Notes under the pieces: generated by a model
Databases searched by the model: none
Seen by the model: only the letters and a program-made list of their open reading frames with translations
What the model was told of the DNA's origin: nothing
Made by a program: the position numbers and the translations under genes
In this document: positions 31,626-39,752 of the stretch, in pieces
Layout of the letters: each line of letters begins with the position of its first letter
How positions within the stretch are numbered: position 1 is the first letter of the stretch
From: CAVQEK01 sp964596645
GTDB taxonomy: Bacteria; Bacteroidota; Bacteroidia; Cytophagales; Cyclobacteriaceae
Direction of reading: 5' to 3'
Assembly: GCA_964596645.1 (NCBI GenBank)
Contig: CAZQVB010000028.1
Location: forward strand, 1 to 57,160
Length of the DNA: 57,160 bases

Positions 31626-33758
31626 ATGACGATGATAAAAATACAGTATGCGCTGATTTTGGGCATCTATAGCCTCTACGCCTGCACAGCTCGCAATGAT
31701 TCTTCCTGGCCGGTTTACAGGGGCGACAACGGCAGCAATGCCTATTCCCCGCTCGTTCAGATCGATACTTCCAACGTAAAGCACTTGCAGGTAGCCTGGG
31801 CCTTCCACAGCGGCGATGCACGCGAGGGCAATAAATCTACCATACAATGCAATCCTATTTTGGCCAACGGCCTTTTGTACATCACTTCTCCACAGCTCAA
31901 GGTAATAGCCCTGGAGCCGGGCAGTGGAAGGCACGTTTGGAGCTTCGATCCTTTCGACGGGCAGCAGGCCAATGGGGTGAATCGCGGAGTGGCTTACTGG
32001 CAGGACGAAGCCGCCGGGGACAAACGAATTTTTATGACGGCAGATCACTGGCTATATGCGCTGAATGCAGACGATGGGAAGCCGGTGATCCACTTTGGCG
32101 ATAGTGGCAAAGTGGATATTCGCGAGGGCCTGGGGCGCGATCCGGCATCGTTGATGGTGAACAGCACCACCCCGGGTACGGTGTATAAAGATAAGCTGAT
32201 ACTGGGCACAAGACTGGGCGAAGGATACGGTGCGGCTCCGGGTCATGTACGTGCCTATAATGTGCGCAGTGGTGAGATCGACTGGATCTTTCACACCATA
32301 CCGCAGCCGGGCGAGTTTGGATATAATACATGGCCTGCCGACGCATATCGCTATGTTGGCGGCGCCAATGTATGGGGCGGCATGAGCCTGGACGAGGAGC
32401 GCGAGTGGGTGTTTCTGGCCACAGGATCGCCCTCGTTCGACTTTTACGGTGGCTATCGTGGCGGACAAAATTTGTTTGGCAATACTGTGATAGCACTTGA
32501 TGCCAACACGGGCGAGCGGCAATGGCATTATCAAACCGTGCACCACGACTTGTGGGACTATGATCTGCCCACAGCGCCCAATCTGGTTCGGGTACAGCAT
32601 GGCGGGCGCAGCATCGATGCGGTAGCGCAAATCACCAAAATGGGCTTCGTCTTTTTGCTCGATCGCGATACCGGTGAGCCACTCTTCCCGGTGGTAGAGC
32701 GTGCAGTACCTCAGTCGTCGATAATGGAAGAAAGCCTGTGGCCAACACAACCTTTTCCTACCAAGCCGCCGCCATTTGTCCGGCAGAGCATTTCGGAGGC
32801 AGACATCACAGACCTGTCCGCGGAGGCAAGGGCGTATATCAAAAATAAATTTGAAGAACATCGCCATGGCCCCATCTATACACCGCCTAGCCTGGAAGGC
32901 ACCATCTTTTTGCCAGGCACACGTGGGGGAGGTGAGTGGAGCGGGGCAGCATTCGACTACGAATCCGGCTGGCTATACGTGAGTGCCAATGAGCTGCCAT
33001 CGCTCCTCACGCTCAGACGCATAGAAAATGCAGGAAAGCAGGAGGTAATGCTTTCGGCGCTGGGCCAAAATGTATACACACTGAATAACTGCGCCGGTTG
33101 TCACGGGCTCGACCGCCGCGGGCAACAGCCCTATCCATCGCTTACCGAGATCGGGGGCAAGTATGCGCGCAGCGAGGTGGAATCCATCATTCGCCATGGG
33201 CGTGGGCTCATGCCGGCCACACCCGGGCTTAGCGATCAGGATATGAGAGCCCTGCTGGCATTTTTGTACGGCGACGAACTGGAAAGTGTGGTGGTCGACG
33301 ACACCACTTCGATAGTCAACCGCCCGGAAAACACCTACGCACATACCGGGTGGTACCAACTACTCGACCAGGAAGGCCGACCAGGAATAAAGCCACCCTG
33401 GGGTACACTTACTGCCATCGATCTCAACGAAGGCAGCATAAAGTGGCAGGTGCCCCTTGGTGAATATCCGGGTGTACATGCCTCACGACAACCCACCGGC
33501 ACACAAAACTTTGGCGGTGCTGTCGTCACCCGGGGCGGCCTGGTATTTATAGCGGCCACAAAAGATGAAAAAATAAGGGCCTTCCGTAAAACTACAGGTG
33601 AACTGCTTTGGGAGCACAAGTTGCCGTATGGCGGCTATGCCACACCAGCTGTGTTTATGTACGAAGGCAAGCAATATATTCTGATTGCGGCCGGTGGCGG
33701 GGGCAAAGTAGGTACACCATCGGGCGATGCATATGTGGCCTTTTCACTGCCCTATTAG
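31626..33758 (+). CDS. PQQ-dependent quinoprotein dehydrogenase with internal cytochrome c
   Basis: A 710-residue exported protein of the eight-bladed PQQ dehydrogenase family. After an N-terminal hydrophobic segment with LYAC (probable lipoprotein cleavage), the first half has the PQQ blades, with SSWPVYRGDNGSNAYSPL, VAWAFHSGDA, GSGRHVWSFDP and HHDLWDYDLPTAPNLV (Asp region). A cytochrome c domain is inserted at about residues 480-560: NCAGCHGLDRRG (heme-binding CxxCH) and GRGLMPATPG (Met axial ligand). The final blades follow, with TGTQNFGGAVVTRGGLVFIA. It would oxidise an alcohol or sugar in the periplasm and pass electrons through its own heme. The substrate is unknown, and no PQQ biosynthesis genes are in the window. 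Confidence 0.9.
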   Translation: MTMIKIQYALILGIYSLYACTARNDSSWPVYRGDNGSNAYSPLVQIDTSNVKHLQVAWAFHSGDAREGNKSTIQCNPILANGLLYITSPQLKVIALEPGSGRHVWSFDPFDGQQANGVNRGVAYWQDEAAGDKRIFMTADHWLYALNADDGKPVIHFGDSGKVDIREGLGRDPASLMVNSTTPGTVYKDKLILGTRLGEGYGAAPGHVRAYNVRSGEIDWIFHTIPQPGEFGYNTWPADAYRYVGGANVWGGMSLDEEREWVFLATGSPSFDFYGGYRGGQNLFGNTVIALDANTGERQWHYQTVHHDLWDYDLPTAPNLVRVQHGGRSIDAVAQITKMGFVFLLDRDTGEPLFPVVERAVPQSSIMEESLWPTQPFPTKPPPFVRQSISEADITDLSAEARAYIKNKFEEHRHGPIYTPPSLEGTIFLPGTRGGGEWSGAAFDYESGWLYVSANELPSLLTLRRIENAGKQEVMLSALGQNVYTLNNCAGCHGLDRRGQQPYPSLTEIGGKYARSEVESIIRHGRGLMPATPGLSDQDMRALLAFLYGDELESVVVDDTTSIVNRPENTYAHTGWYQLLDQEGRPGIKPPWGTLTAIDLNEGSIKWQVPLGEYPGVHASRQPTGTQNFGGAVVTRGGLVFIAATKDEKIRAFRKTTGELLWEHKLPYGGYATPAVFMYEGKQYILIAAGGGGKVGTPSGDAYVAFSLPY

Positions 33759-34591
33759 CGCTTCTGCACGTACTGCTGTACATATGCCTTTAAGAGTTTT
33801 TGTAGTTTTTTGGTCGTTTTACCGACCTTTCCATTGGCAATGGTCACATCGTCTATCTGCACTACCGGGGTCACCAGTTTGGTGGTGCCGGTTATGAATA
33901 CCTCCCTGGCGTTGTGCAATTCATCCAGGTGTACCCGGCGCAGCTCTACAGAAAATTCATTTTTGGCCAGTTCAATTATTTTTTTTCGCGTTATGCCGCG
34001 CAGCATGCCCTCACCGGGTGTCACTACGGTGTTGTCTTGCGTTACGATGAAAATATTGCTTCGTGCTGCTTCTGAGACTATGCCCTCCCAGTGATACAGC
34101 ACATCCGCCGCTCCTTCAAGCTGCATTTCCGGCAGTTTGTATATGCCCATGAGGTAATTGGTGGTTTTCACCTCAGGCAGGTCGCGCAGGTATTCCGTAC
34201 TGATGAGCTTCACCCCCTGCTCAAAGTTTTCTTTGGGTGGGGTGGAAAGGGGCTCTTGTAATACCAGAAGCGTAGGATGGCCAATCGAGTAGCCATTTTC
34301 TGACGCTCCGCCGGTGAGCACCAGGCGTACGCCGGAATTATTAATACCATTCACCTCGATCATTTCGAGTACTTTGGCTTTGAGTGTGGCTTTGGGGAGC
34401 GGTACTTCCAGCCTGAGCACACGTGCCGAATGAAAGAACCGTTCAATATGGTCGTCAAAAAAAAGCGGGTGATTGCCCTGCAGACGAAAAAAATCAAAAA
34501 CGCCATAGCCACGCAACAGGCCCAGATCGCTTACATGTACAAAAGCGTCATTCTGATTGATGAGTTGGTCATTGATTATATATTTCAGCAT
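33755..34591 (-). CDS. PLP-dependent class IV aminotransferase
   Basis: The 278-residue protein belongs to fold-type IV, which includes branched-chain and D-amino-acid aminotransferases and aminodeoxychorismate lyase. Marks are HVSDLGLLRGYGVFDFFR near residues 19-36, LPEVKTTNYLMGIYKLPEMQ with the Schiff-base Lys, VSEAARSNIFIV (phosphate binding) and GEGMLRGITRKKIIELA. The sequence does not tell which reaction it performs; a PabC-like or amino acid transaminase role is equally possible. It overlaps the stop of the quinoprotein gene by four bases tail-to-tail and is followed upstream by tRNA-Arg. Confidence 0.88.
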   Translation of the reverse strand: MLKYIINDQLINQNDAFVHVSDLGLLRGYGVFDFFRLQGNHPLFFDDHIERFFHSARVLRLEVPLPKATLKAKVLEMIEVNGINNSGVRLVLTGGASENGYSIGHPTLLVLQEPLSTPPKENFEQGVKLISTEYLRDLPEVKTTNYLMGIYKLPEMQLEGAADVLYHWEGIVSEAARSNIFIVTQDNTVVTPGEGMLRGITRKKIIELAKNEFSVELRRVHLDELHNAREVFITGTTKLVTPVVQIDDVTIANGKVGKTTKKLQKLLKAYVQQYVQKR

Positions 34592-34735
34592 GTCTTAAAA
34601 ACTTGTAGGATACGAAGTGAACGATACGGCAGAGAGATAAACAGCGCTGACATTGCTATAGTTGGATGTGCTGATGGATGAAGCCTGTAAAGCTGCACAT
34701 ATTGAATGAATTTTTTAATAGTTTTGCCGGGTATT

Positions 34736-34807
34736 GGTCCCGTGGTACAATGGATAGTACGTAGGCCTCCGGAGCCTGAGTTCCAAGTTCGATTCTTGGC
34801 GGGATCA
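34736..34807 (+). tRNA. tRNA-Arg (anticodon CCG)
   Basis: The 72-base cloverleaf has acceptor GGTCCCG/CGGGATC with one G-U pair, D arm GTAC/GTAC, anticodon stem TAGGC/GCCTG around loop CTCCGGA, T arm CCAAG/CTTGG with TTCGATT and discriminator A. Anticodon CCG reads CGG. CCA is not encoded, unlike the other tRNA-Arg here. A terminator follows. Confidence 0.93.
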
Positions 34808-34814
34808 CATTTAT

Positions 34815-34849
34815 GCCTCATACTCGACGTGTGGGGCTTTTTTTTTGGC
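34815..34849 (+). terminator. Terminator after tRNA-Arg(CCG)
   Basis: GCCTCATAC and GTGTGGGGC pair with two G-U pairs around a short loop and are followed by nine T, eight bases past the tRNA 3' end. Confidence 0.82.
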
Positions 34850-34870
34850 TGAACCAAAATCACAGGGCAC

Positions 34871-34900
34871 AAAAAAAGGCTGACTCAGAGAGACAGCCTT
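34871..34900 (-). terminator. Terminator after the cold-shock gene
   Basis: On the minus strand AAGGCTGTC, a seven-base loop, GTCAGCCTT (imperfect at the loop side) and seven T make an intrinsic terminator about 30 bases after the cold-shock protein stop. Confidence 0.82.
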
Positions 34901-34928
34901 GTGAAATTGGTTAATGACGATAATTAAA

Positions 34929-35120
34929 CTAAGCTAGTCTAACATTTACAGCATTGAGCCCTTTTCTTCCTTCTTGCAGATCGTAGGTCACTTCGTCATC
35001 TTCGCGGATCTCATCAACGAGGCCCGATACGTGTACGAAATATTCTTTGTCTGATTCATCATCTTTAATAAATCCGAAGCCTTTCGAATTATTAAAGAAT
35101 TTTACTGTTCCGTGATTCAT
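34929..35120 (-). CDS. Cold-shock domain protein
   Basis: From ATG 35120 the 63-residue protein is a single OB-fold cold-shock domain with GTVKFFNNSKGFGFIKDD (RNP1, residues ~4-21), EYFVHVSGLVDEI (RNP2) and the C-terminal GRKGLNAVNVRLA. It should bind single-stranded RNA and DNA as an RNA chaperone. The upstream frame (MHFLTKIIVLQ) is not part of the family, so the internal ATG is chosen. A TAGATTTG box on the minus strand at 35158-35151 lies about 30 bases upstream of the start and fits the Bacteroidota -7 element. Cold-shock genes often have longer regulatory leaders, but the sequence does not show one. Confidence 0.94.
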   Translation of the reverse strand: MNHGTVKFFNNSKGFGFIKDDESDKEYFVHVSGLVDEIREDDEVTYDLQEGRKGLNAVNVRLA

Positions 35121-35349
35121 TTGTAATACTATAATTTTTGTAAGAAAGTGCAAATCTATTCATTTTCCACTAAAACACCATCATGGAGCACAAAAATCTT
35201 CTAAATTTTATCGCGACAGATACAAAGCCATTTCAAAAACTGAGTATTTGTAAAGGATAATCACCTGCTCCAGGCTTTTATAATCAATCGATCAGCTTTT
35301 GTGGCTGAGAAAAAAACTTTAGGAAGAAGTCGAAGAAGTGTTCAACCCA

Positions 35350-36054
35350 CTATACCGTTGCGATCTTTTCGGAAGGAAAAAATTTGCTGGAAGCGATCTG
35401 CTGAATCAAATCCGACTCTATGATCTTGTAGCCTGGCTTCTCGGCCTTAGCCACCTGCAGCATGGCTTTGGCCACCGTTCGAGCCTCTATGCCCCGGTAT
35501 TTGCGCAAGGGGCCCAGCATAGCCGGCGAAAAAAATTCGCTCATTGTTGTAGCCAGTTGCTCACCTTTGCGCTGCTCCTGGCGCTCGCCCAGCAGCAGGG
35601 ATGGTCTGAAGGCGTTAAATTGGTCAAAATTTAGCTGTGCTATTTCCGATTCAGCCTGCCCTTTTACCCGGTTGTAAAAAAACATGGATTTCTGGTTGGC
35701 CCCCAGTGCCGATACCAAATTGTATTGTGCAGCGCCTTTTGATTTCATGAATTTGGCCAGCCTGTAGGGGTACTGAAAATCTACGGTGTGAAATTTATCC
35801 TTACTCCCGGCTTTCTTCATGGTCGTGCCCAGGCAGCAGAAAATGTGGTCGGCCGGCTCGTCGGCCAGCGCGTTTTCCAATTCTTCAAAATCCAGTATCT
35901 TTTCCTGCACCTTGGGCAAGGACAAGCCTGATGGCCTTCGCACCAGCGAAATTATTTTCTGATAGAAAGGATCTGCCGACAGATACTGTATGAGGTAGCT
36001 CCCCACCAGGCCGGTAGCACCGGCAATCATTGCAATACGCTTTTCTTCAGCCAT
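35350..36054 (-). CDS. NAD(P)-binding short-chain-like oxidoreductase (atypical SDR)
   Basis: The 234-residue protein has an N-terminal dinucleotide-binding motif (AGATGLVGSYLIQYLS, about residues 11-26), IISLVRRPSG and FCCLGTTMKKAGSKDKFHTV. A YNLVSALGANQKSMFFYNRV segment carries the Tyr-x-x-x-(Lys) pattern. This resembles the NmrA-like/HTATIP2 (TIP30) atypical SDRs, which bind NADP but whose substrates are unclear. It overlaps no gene but lies one base from the YkvA gene upstream, so both are probably co-transcribed. The 229-base spacer 35121-35349 shows no gene. Confidence 0.82.
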   Translation of the reverse strand: MAEEKRIAMIAGATGLVGSYLIQYLSADPFYQKIISLVRRPSGLSLPKVQEKILDFEELENALADEPADHIFCCLGTTMKKAGSKDKFHTVDFQYPYRLAKFMKSKGAAQYNLVSALGANQKSMFFYNRVKGQAESEIAQLNFDQFNAFRPSLLLGERQEQRKGEQLATTMSEFFSPAMLGPLRKYRGIEARTVAKAMLQVAKAEKPGYKIIESDLIQQIASSKFFPSEKIATV

Positions 36055-36055
36055 T

Positions 36056-36472
36056 TTAGTCTATGCTTATCGATTTGCTGCTTTCGTACTCTTCAAATGC
36101 GGCTATTTCCTCACTGATTGTTTTGAAAAGAAACATGATGACCGACAGATCGTCGAGCAGGCCCACGCCGGGTATAAAGTCGGGTATAATGTCGATCGGC
36201 ATTACAAAATATAGCAGGCCGCCTACTACCATGAGCATCGATTTCCATGAGATTTCCCTGTACTCACCAGAGCGGTAAGCCAGCACCATGCGTACCAGCG
36301 TACGAATTTTTTCTATAAATCCATTGAACACCTTTTTGGATTCGTCTACGTCTGTGAGCTTGCTGCGCGTACTCTTGATCAGGTTCTTTAGCTTTTCCGG
36401 ATCTTTCAGATATTCTGTAGCCATGGACATGGCCTTCTGATAAAATATGCTTTTAGTGTATTTTTTAGCCAT
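36056..36472 (-). CDS. YkvA-family (DUF1232) membrane protein
   Basis: Starting at ATG 36472, the 138-residue protein has a basic helical N-terminal half. It then has the DUF1232 core LMVVGGLLYFVMPIDIIPDF followed by IPGVGLLDDLSVIMF near residues 85-125, with a membrane-inserted segment and the conserved Pro-x-Asp-x-x-Pro-Asp pattern. The function of the family is unknown. The longer upstream frame (MPFVGCSKQK) is not expected in the family. It is one base from the oxidoreductase gene downstream. Confidence 0.85.
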   Translation of the reverse strand: MAKKYTKSIFYQKAMSMATEYLKDPEKLKNLIKSTRSKLTDVDESKKVFNGFIEKIRTLVRMVLAYRSGEYREISWKSMLMVVGGLLYFVMPIDIIPDFIPGVGLLDDLSVIMFLFKTISEEIAAFEEYESSKSISID

Positions 36473-36583
36473 TATAGTCGATAGGTTGTGTGAATGTAAT
36501 GCACTTGATGTTGAGTATGTATAAGCGGCAAACCGGATTTTTTGTTTGCTGCACCCGACGAAAGGCAATGCTGCATGCTTCGC

Positions 36584-37105
36584 TCAGAACAAGTCTTTGA
36601 TTTCAGCTTTCAGCACAGAAAGCGTTTCCTGCACCGGATCGCTGCCCCTGCGTTCCAACTCTTTAAATATGGCTTTGGCCAGATCAATGCTGCTGGCATC
36701 GGCACTGAGTTTGGAGGCGGTGGAGTTTACAATGGCGATCACATCTTCTACCGTATTGCGGATATGGGCCCAGGCATTGTCGCTGATGTACACTTGCTGC
36801 GAGAGGTTGTGGTTGTATTCTTCCCGCACCTCTGCGATGAGCATGTGTTGAAACTCCCGCGCCGACAGACTGCTTTGATTCAGTCGCACGATCAACTGGT
36901 TGGGCGTGATGCGCTCGAGAAAGAGGCTCATACGCTCAAAAGCCTGCAGCCGCAAAGGCAGTACTATTTTGTTGCTCTCCATTTTGTAGTCGAGCAGTTT
37001 TTTTTCTATGTCTTTTTGCAACAGGGTTTTTATGGTGAGGTACACGGCATACAGCACGATGATGGCCGGCAAGAGTATTTTCCCGAATTCAATTAAAACA
37101 TCCAT
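36584..37105 (-). CDS. Membrane-anchored protein of unknown function
   Basis: From the second ATG (37105, MDVLIEFGKI) the 173-residue protein has one membrane helix (about residues 5-25, ILLPAIIVLYAVYLTIKTLL). The rest is a soluble helical domain with LLDYKMESNKIVLPLRLQAF, FLERITPNQLIVRLN and EFQHMLIAEVREEYNHNLSQ. This pattern is conserved in Bacteroidota proteins without a known role, by recollection. It lies upstream of the YkvA gene on the same strand (111 bases) and divergent from the IscA-like gene. ATG 37132 would add nine residues before the helix. Confidence 0.68.
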   Translation of the reverse strand: MDVLIEFGKILLPAIIVLYAVYLTIKTLLQKDIEKKLLDYKMESNKIVLPLRLQAFERMSLFLERITPNQLIVRLNQSSLSAREFQHMLIAEVREEYNHNLSQQVYISDNAWAHIRNTVEDVIAIVNSTASKLSADASSIDLAKAIFKELERRGSDPVQETLSVLKAEIKDLF

Positions 37106-37161
37106 GTATAAATTGTCATTTATGATAATCAACGTTCCCGTGGGGAGCGCCCGAATTTAAT

Positions 37162-37169
37162 TATTTTTG
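37162..37169 (+). promoter_or_regulatory. Putative -7 box (TATTTTTG)
   Basis: TATTTTTG matches TAnnTTTG and lies 39 bases before the IscA-like start codon. No good -33 partner is visible. Confidence 0.3.
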
Positions 37170-37208
37170 CAGGCAAACTGCTTACTGTCGTAAAAAGTAC
37201 CGGCTCTC

Positions 37209-37511
37209 ATGGACAAAATTCTTCCTGTCGGCATTAGCGAAAAGGCTATAGAAGAGATCAGGAAAATAGTGGATAACAAAAAAATACCTGAAGACTACTG
37301 CCTGCGTGTAGGAATAAAAGGCGGTGGATGTTCCGGCATTTCTTTCATGTTGGGCTTCGACAAACCCACGGCTGCCGACGATCGGTACCACCATAGCGGC
37401 TTGAGCATCATCGTAGAAAAGAAACACACCATGTACCTGATTGGCAAGTCGATAGATTATCATGAAGGAGTCGATGCCGTTGGGTTTATATTTAAAGATG
37501 CTGCAGGCTGA
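37209..37511 (+). CDS. IscA/HesB-like Fe-S accessory protein lacking the CGCG motif
   Basis: The 100-residue protein has the A-type carrier fold. ISEKAIEEIRKIVDNKKIP begins it, LRVGIKGGGCSGISFMLGFD contains the first conserved Cys (about residue 41), and IIVEKKHTMYLIGKSIDYHE follows. A-type carriers bind [Fe-S] clusters or iron through this Cys and a C-terminal CGCG pair. Here the protein ends VGFIFKDAAG, so the pair is missing. This may be a natural property of a Bacteroidota subfamily or a real loss. It is divergent from the membrane-anchored protein gene and convergent with folB, 11 bases apart. Confidence 0.85.
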   Translation: MDKILPVGISEKAIEEIRKIVDNKKIPEDYCLRVGIKGGGCSGISFMLGFDKPTAADDRYHHSGLSIIVEKKHTMYLIGKSIDYHEGVDAVGFIFKDAAG

Positions 37512-37522
37512 GTGCAACCGAG

Positions 37523-37882
37523 CTAAGGCCGATGCCGGATGAGCGTAACCTTGGCTGCCCGGCATATGCCTTTTATCGGCGGATTGAATTTGAAGATGCT
37601 CACTTCTATGGTCTCCACGGCCGGAAAATGGCCAAAAACTGCTTTGATGATCCTGAAACCAATATTTTCCAGCAGGCGGGAAGGGATCTTCATCTCGTGG
37701 CGGATGATGGCGTACAGATCTTCGTAGTTGATGGTGTCGGCAAGGCTGTCTTTTTCGCTGGCACGCTCCAGCGCGGTGTGCACGGTGATGTCGACGCCAT
37801 ACTTATTGCCGATTTTTTGCTCTTCGTCGTAGTAGCCGTGAAATGCAAAAAATTCCAGGCCTTCCAGCGTTACGGTATCCAT
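37523..37882 (-). CDS. folB: Dihydroneopterin aldolase
   Basis: FolB converts 7,8-dihydroneopterin to 6-hydroxymethyldihydropterin in folate synthesis. From ATG 37882, the 119-residue protein shows VTLEGLEFFAFHGYYDEEQK at residues 3-22 (with the GYYDEE region), INYEDLYAIIRHEM (Tyr), LLENIGFRIIKAVF (Glu) and a C-terminal KGICRAAKVTLIR. The active Lys and Glu positions of the tunnel fold are compatible. An upstream TTG at 37900 would add six residues and is less likely. It begins ten bases after the DivIVA-domain gene stop. Confidence 0.92.
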   Translation of the reverse strand: MDTVTLEGLEFFAFHGYYDEEQKIGNKYGVDITVHTALERASEKDSLADTINYEDLYAIIRHEMKIPSRLLENIGFRIIKAVFGHFPAVETIEVSIFKFNPPIKGICRAAKVTLIRHRP

Positions 37883-37892
37883 CGGGCCCGGG

Positions 37893-38627
37893 TTAGTCAA
37901 TCAGGTCGAAGAACGACTTTTCTGAATTATCGCTTTTTTGCTGGGCAGGCTTGCCTTCATCTTTTCGATGTTCCGGGGGTTCGGGTTTTTTGCCGGGCGC
38001 CGGCTTTTCGGTTGTTTTTTGTGCTATATCCGGCAGATCAAAATTCTCTATTTCGTAATTATCGGCATATTCACGTGCCTCCTTCATCAGCTTGTCAATG
38101 TTGAGCTGGCTGGCCTTATCCTGAAATTTGCGGGTGCGATCGATGGTTTCGTTGGCCAGGTTGCGGAGGTCGCTGAGTAGGTTTTCATTCAGGTTTTTGG
38201 CCATGCTAAAATTCTGCTCGAGCGTTTTTGCCTCTTCCAGCATACGCCCGATAATGCTGCGCGCTTGCTGTTCGGTTTTTTCTACTATTTCCTTTGATTT
38301 GGCTTTAGCCTCGCGCACCATGTTTTCCGCTTTCATCTCGGTTTCTTTCAGGCGAAGCTCGGCGGCTTTGTTGGCCTGTTGTATCATGTTGGCGCCGGTG
38401 TCTTCGGCTGTTTTTAGCGTTTTGTAAAGCGAGGTTTCCACTTCGCGCAGCTTATTGATTTCTTTCTCTGCCGCTTCCAGCTTTATCCTCAGCTCTTTCT
38501 GTTCGTCCATCAATTTCTCCCATTCATGCGACATGGAGTACAGAAAAGCATTCACTTCATCTTTATCGTAGCCACGAAAAATCTTTTCAAACGTCTTTTG
38601 TCTGATTTCCAGCGGAGTAATTTTCAT
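37893..38627 (-). CDS. DivIVA-domain coiled-coil protein
   Basis: The 244-residue protein begins with the DivIVA N-terminal domain (MKITPLEIRQKTFEKIFRGY then DKDEVNAFL), which senses membrane curvature in Gram-positive bacteria. A long coiled coil (about residues 30-180, LRIKLEAAEKEINKLREVET) follows, then an acidic and Pro-rich C-terminus ending KSFFDLID. Homologues occur in Bacteroidota; their role in division or polarity is inferred only. The gene lies directly upstream of folB and may be expressed with it. Confidence 0.88.
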   Translation of the reverse strand: MKITPLEIRQKTFEKIFRGYDKDEVNAFLYSMSHEWEKLMDEQKELRIKLEAAEKEINKLREVETSLYKTLKTAEDTGANMIQQANKAAELRLKETEMKAENMVREAKAKSKEIVEKTEQQARSIIGRMLEEAKTLEQNFSMAKNLNENLLSDLRNLANETIDRTRKFQDKASQLNIDKLMKEAREYADNYEIENFDLPDIAQKTTEKPAPGKKPEPPEHRKDEGKPAQQKSDNSEKSFFDLID

Positions 38628-38708
38628 AGAGACCTATATGATTTTAATACAATTTGACGAGTGCCCGATCTTGACAGATAAATATTTTAACTTAAAATTA
38701 TCCAAAGA

Positions 38709-39620
38709 TCAAGAATTAAACTCCAAATCCCAAACAGATATTGTACGATCGTCGCTGGCGCTGAGCAGCTGGTTTTTATAATCCGTCCACAGCACCTTGT
38801 TCACCGACGTTGTGTGCCCGCCGTGCCGCGCTTTGTCGATCACCTTCAGTAGTTTAAAGTCGCTCAGCCTCCAAATCTTTATTGTTTTATCCATACTGCC
38901 GGTGGCGAAGTATTGGCCGTCGGGCCGAAGGCTGATGCTGTGGATGGCATACATGTGGGCCACTACAGACTGGCGCATGGCGTAGTGCGAAAAGGTATCC
39001 CAAATCTTCAGTTGCGCATCGCGGCCCACACTGATCAGATGCTGCTGGTCGGGGGTGTAGGCCAGGCCGAAAACAGAAGAATTGTGCCCATTTAACCTAT
39101 ACTTGACGGAAAAGTCGTGCATGGAGACGATCACTATTGTGTGGTCGCTGAGGCCGAGGGCCATGTCGCCTATACTTTCGTTCAACACAATGCATCGTAT
39201 GCTTTTCTCAGAAATTTTTATGCGCCTGACCACCGCCATGTGCTGCAGGTCGATGACGACAAGCTGGCCGTCTCCTGTGCCGGCCAGCAGCGTGTGTCCG
39301 AATATTTTCAGGTCATAGATGGCTGATTCCGTTACTTTGAGGGAACCGCTGGTCGTGTTGCTTTTTAAATCCACCACGTGTATGCCGTCGTAGTTTTGCC
39401 CGACCACCAGTGCGTGCTGTTGGGGCCAGTAAGCCAGGGCGTATACCGATGCGCTTACCTTGGCCACCAGCTTGCCGGTTTCGGGGGCATTGAGTTGCCA
39501 AAGTGCCACCATGCCATCGCCAGCGGCAGAAAAGAACCCGCCGGCACCATCAGGCACCAGGGTATAGACACAGTCGCTGTGGCCGGTGAGCGTATGCAGT
39601 TTGTTTACCACTTCTGCCAT
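38709..39620 (-). CDS. WD40-repeat protein, about seven blades
   Basis: The 303-residue protein is almost entirely WD40 beta-propeller. Repeat ends such as AAGDGMVALWQL, SVGRDAQLKIWDTF, ATGSMDKTIKIWRLSD and SASDDRTISVWDL are visible, with a total of about seven blades, enough to close one propeller. It starts MAEVVNKLHTLTGHSDCVYT without a signal peptide, so it is probably cytoplasmic and acts as a protein-interaction scaffold. Bacterial WD40 proteins are less common than eukaryotic ones; this one is compact and regular. The next gene upstream is a divergent PPTase. Confidence 0.92.
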   Translation of the reverse strand: MAEVVNKLHTLTGHSDCVYTLVPDGAGGFFSAAGDGMVALWQLNAPETGKLVAKVSASVYALAYWPQQHALVVGQNYDGIHVVDLKSNTTSGSLKVTESAIYDLKIFGHTLLAGTGDGQLVVIDLQHMAVVRRIKISEKSIRCIVLNESIGDMALGLSDHTIVIVSMHDFSVKYRLNGHNSSVFGLAYTPDQQHLISVGRDAQLKIWDTFSHYAMRQSVVAHMYAIHSISLRPDGQYFATGSMDKTIKIWRLSDFKLLKVIDKARHGGHTTSVNKVLWTDYKNQLLSASDDRTISVWDLEFNS

Positions 39621-39694
39621 AGTTGTTGCTTATTTTTATAATGAGAAGGTAAAGGTGCAGCGCCAGACCATCTGGCTTTTTCCAATGTTTGTAC

Positions 39695-39702
39695 TAATTT
39701 TG
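39695..39702 (+). promoter_or_regulatory. Putative -7 box (TAATTTTG)
   Basis: TAATTTTG lies 50 bases before the PPTase start codon. The TTTG just upstream (39688-39691) is too close to be the -33 partner. Confidence 0.3.
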
Positions 39703-39752
39703 ACGGGCGGTTGTGTATAGTTTTTCAAACAGGCCGCATTTCTTTTTGCTAC

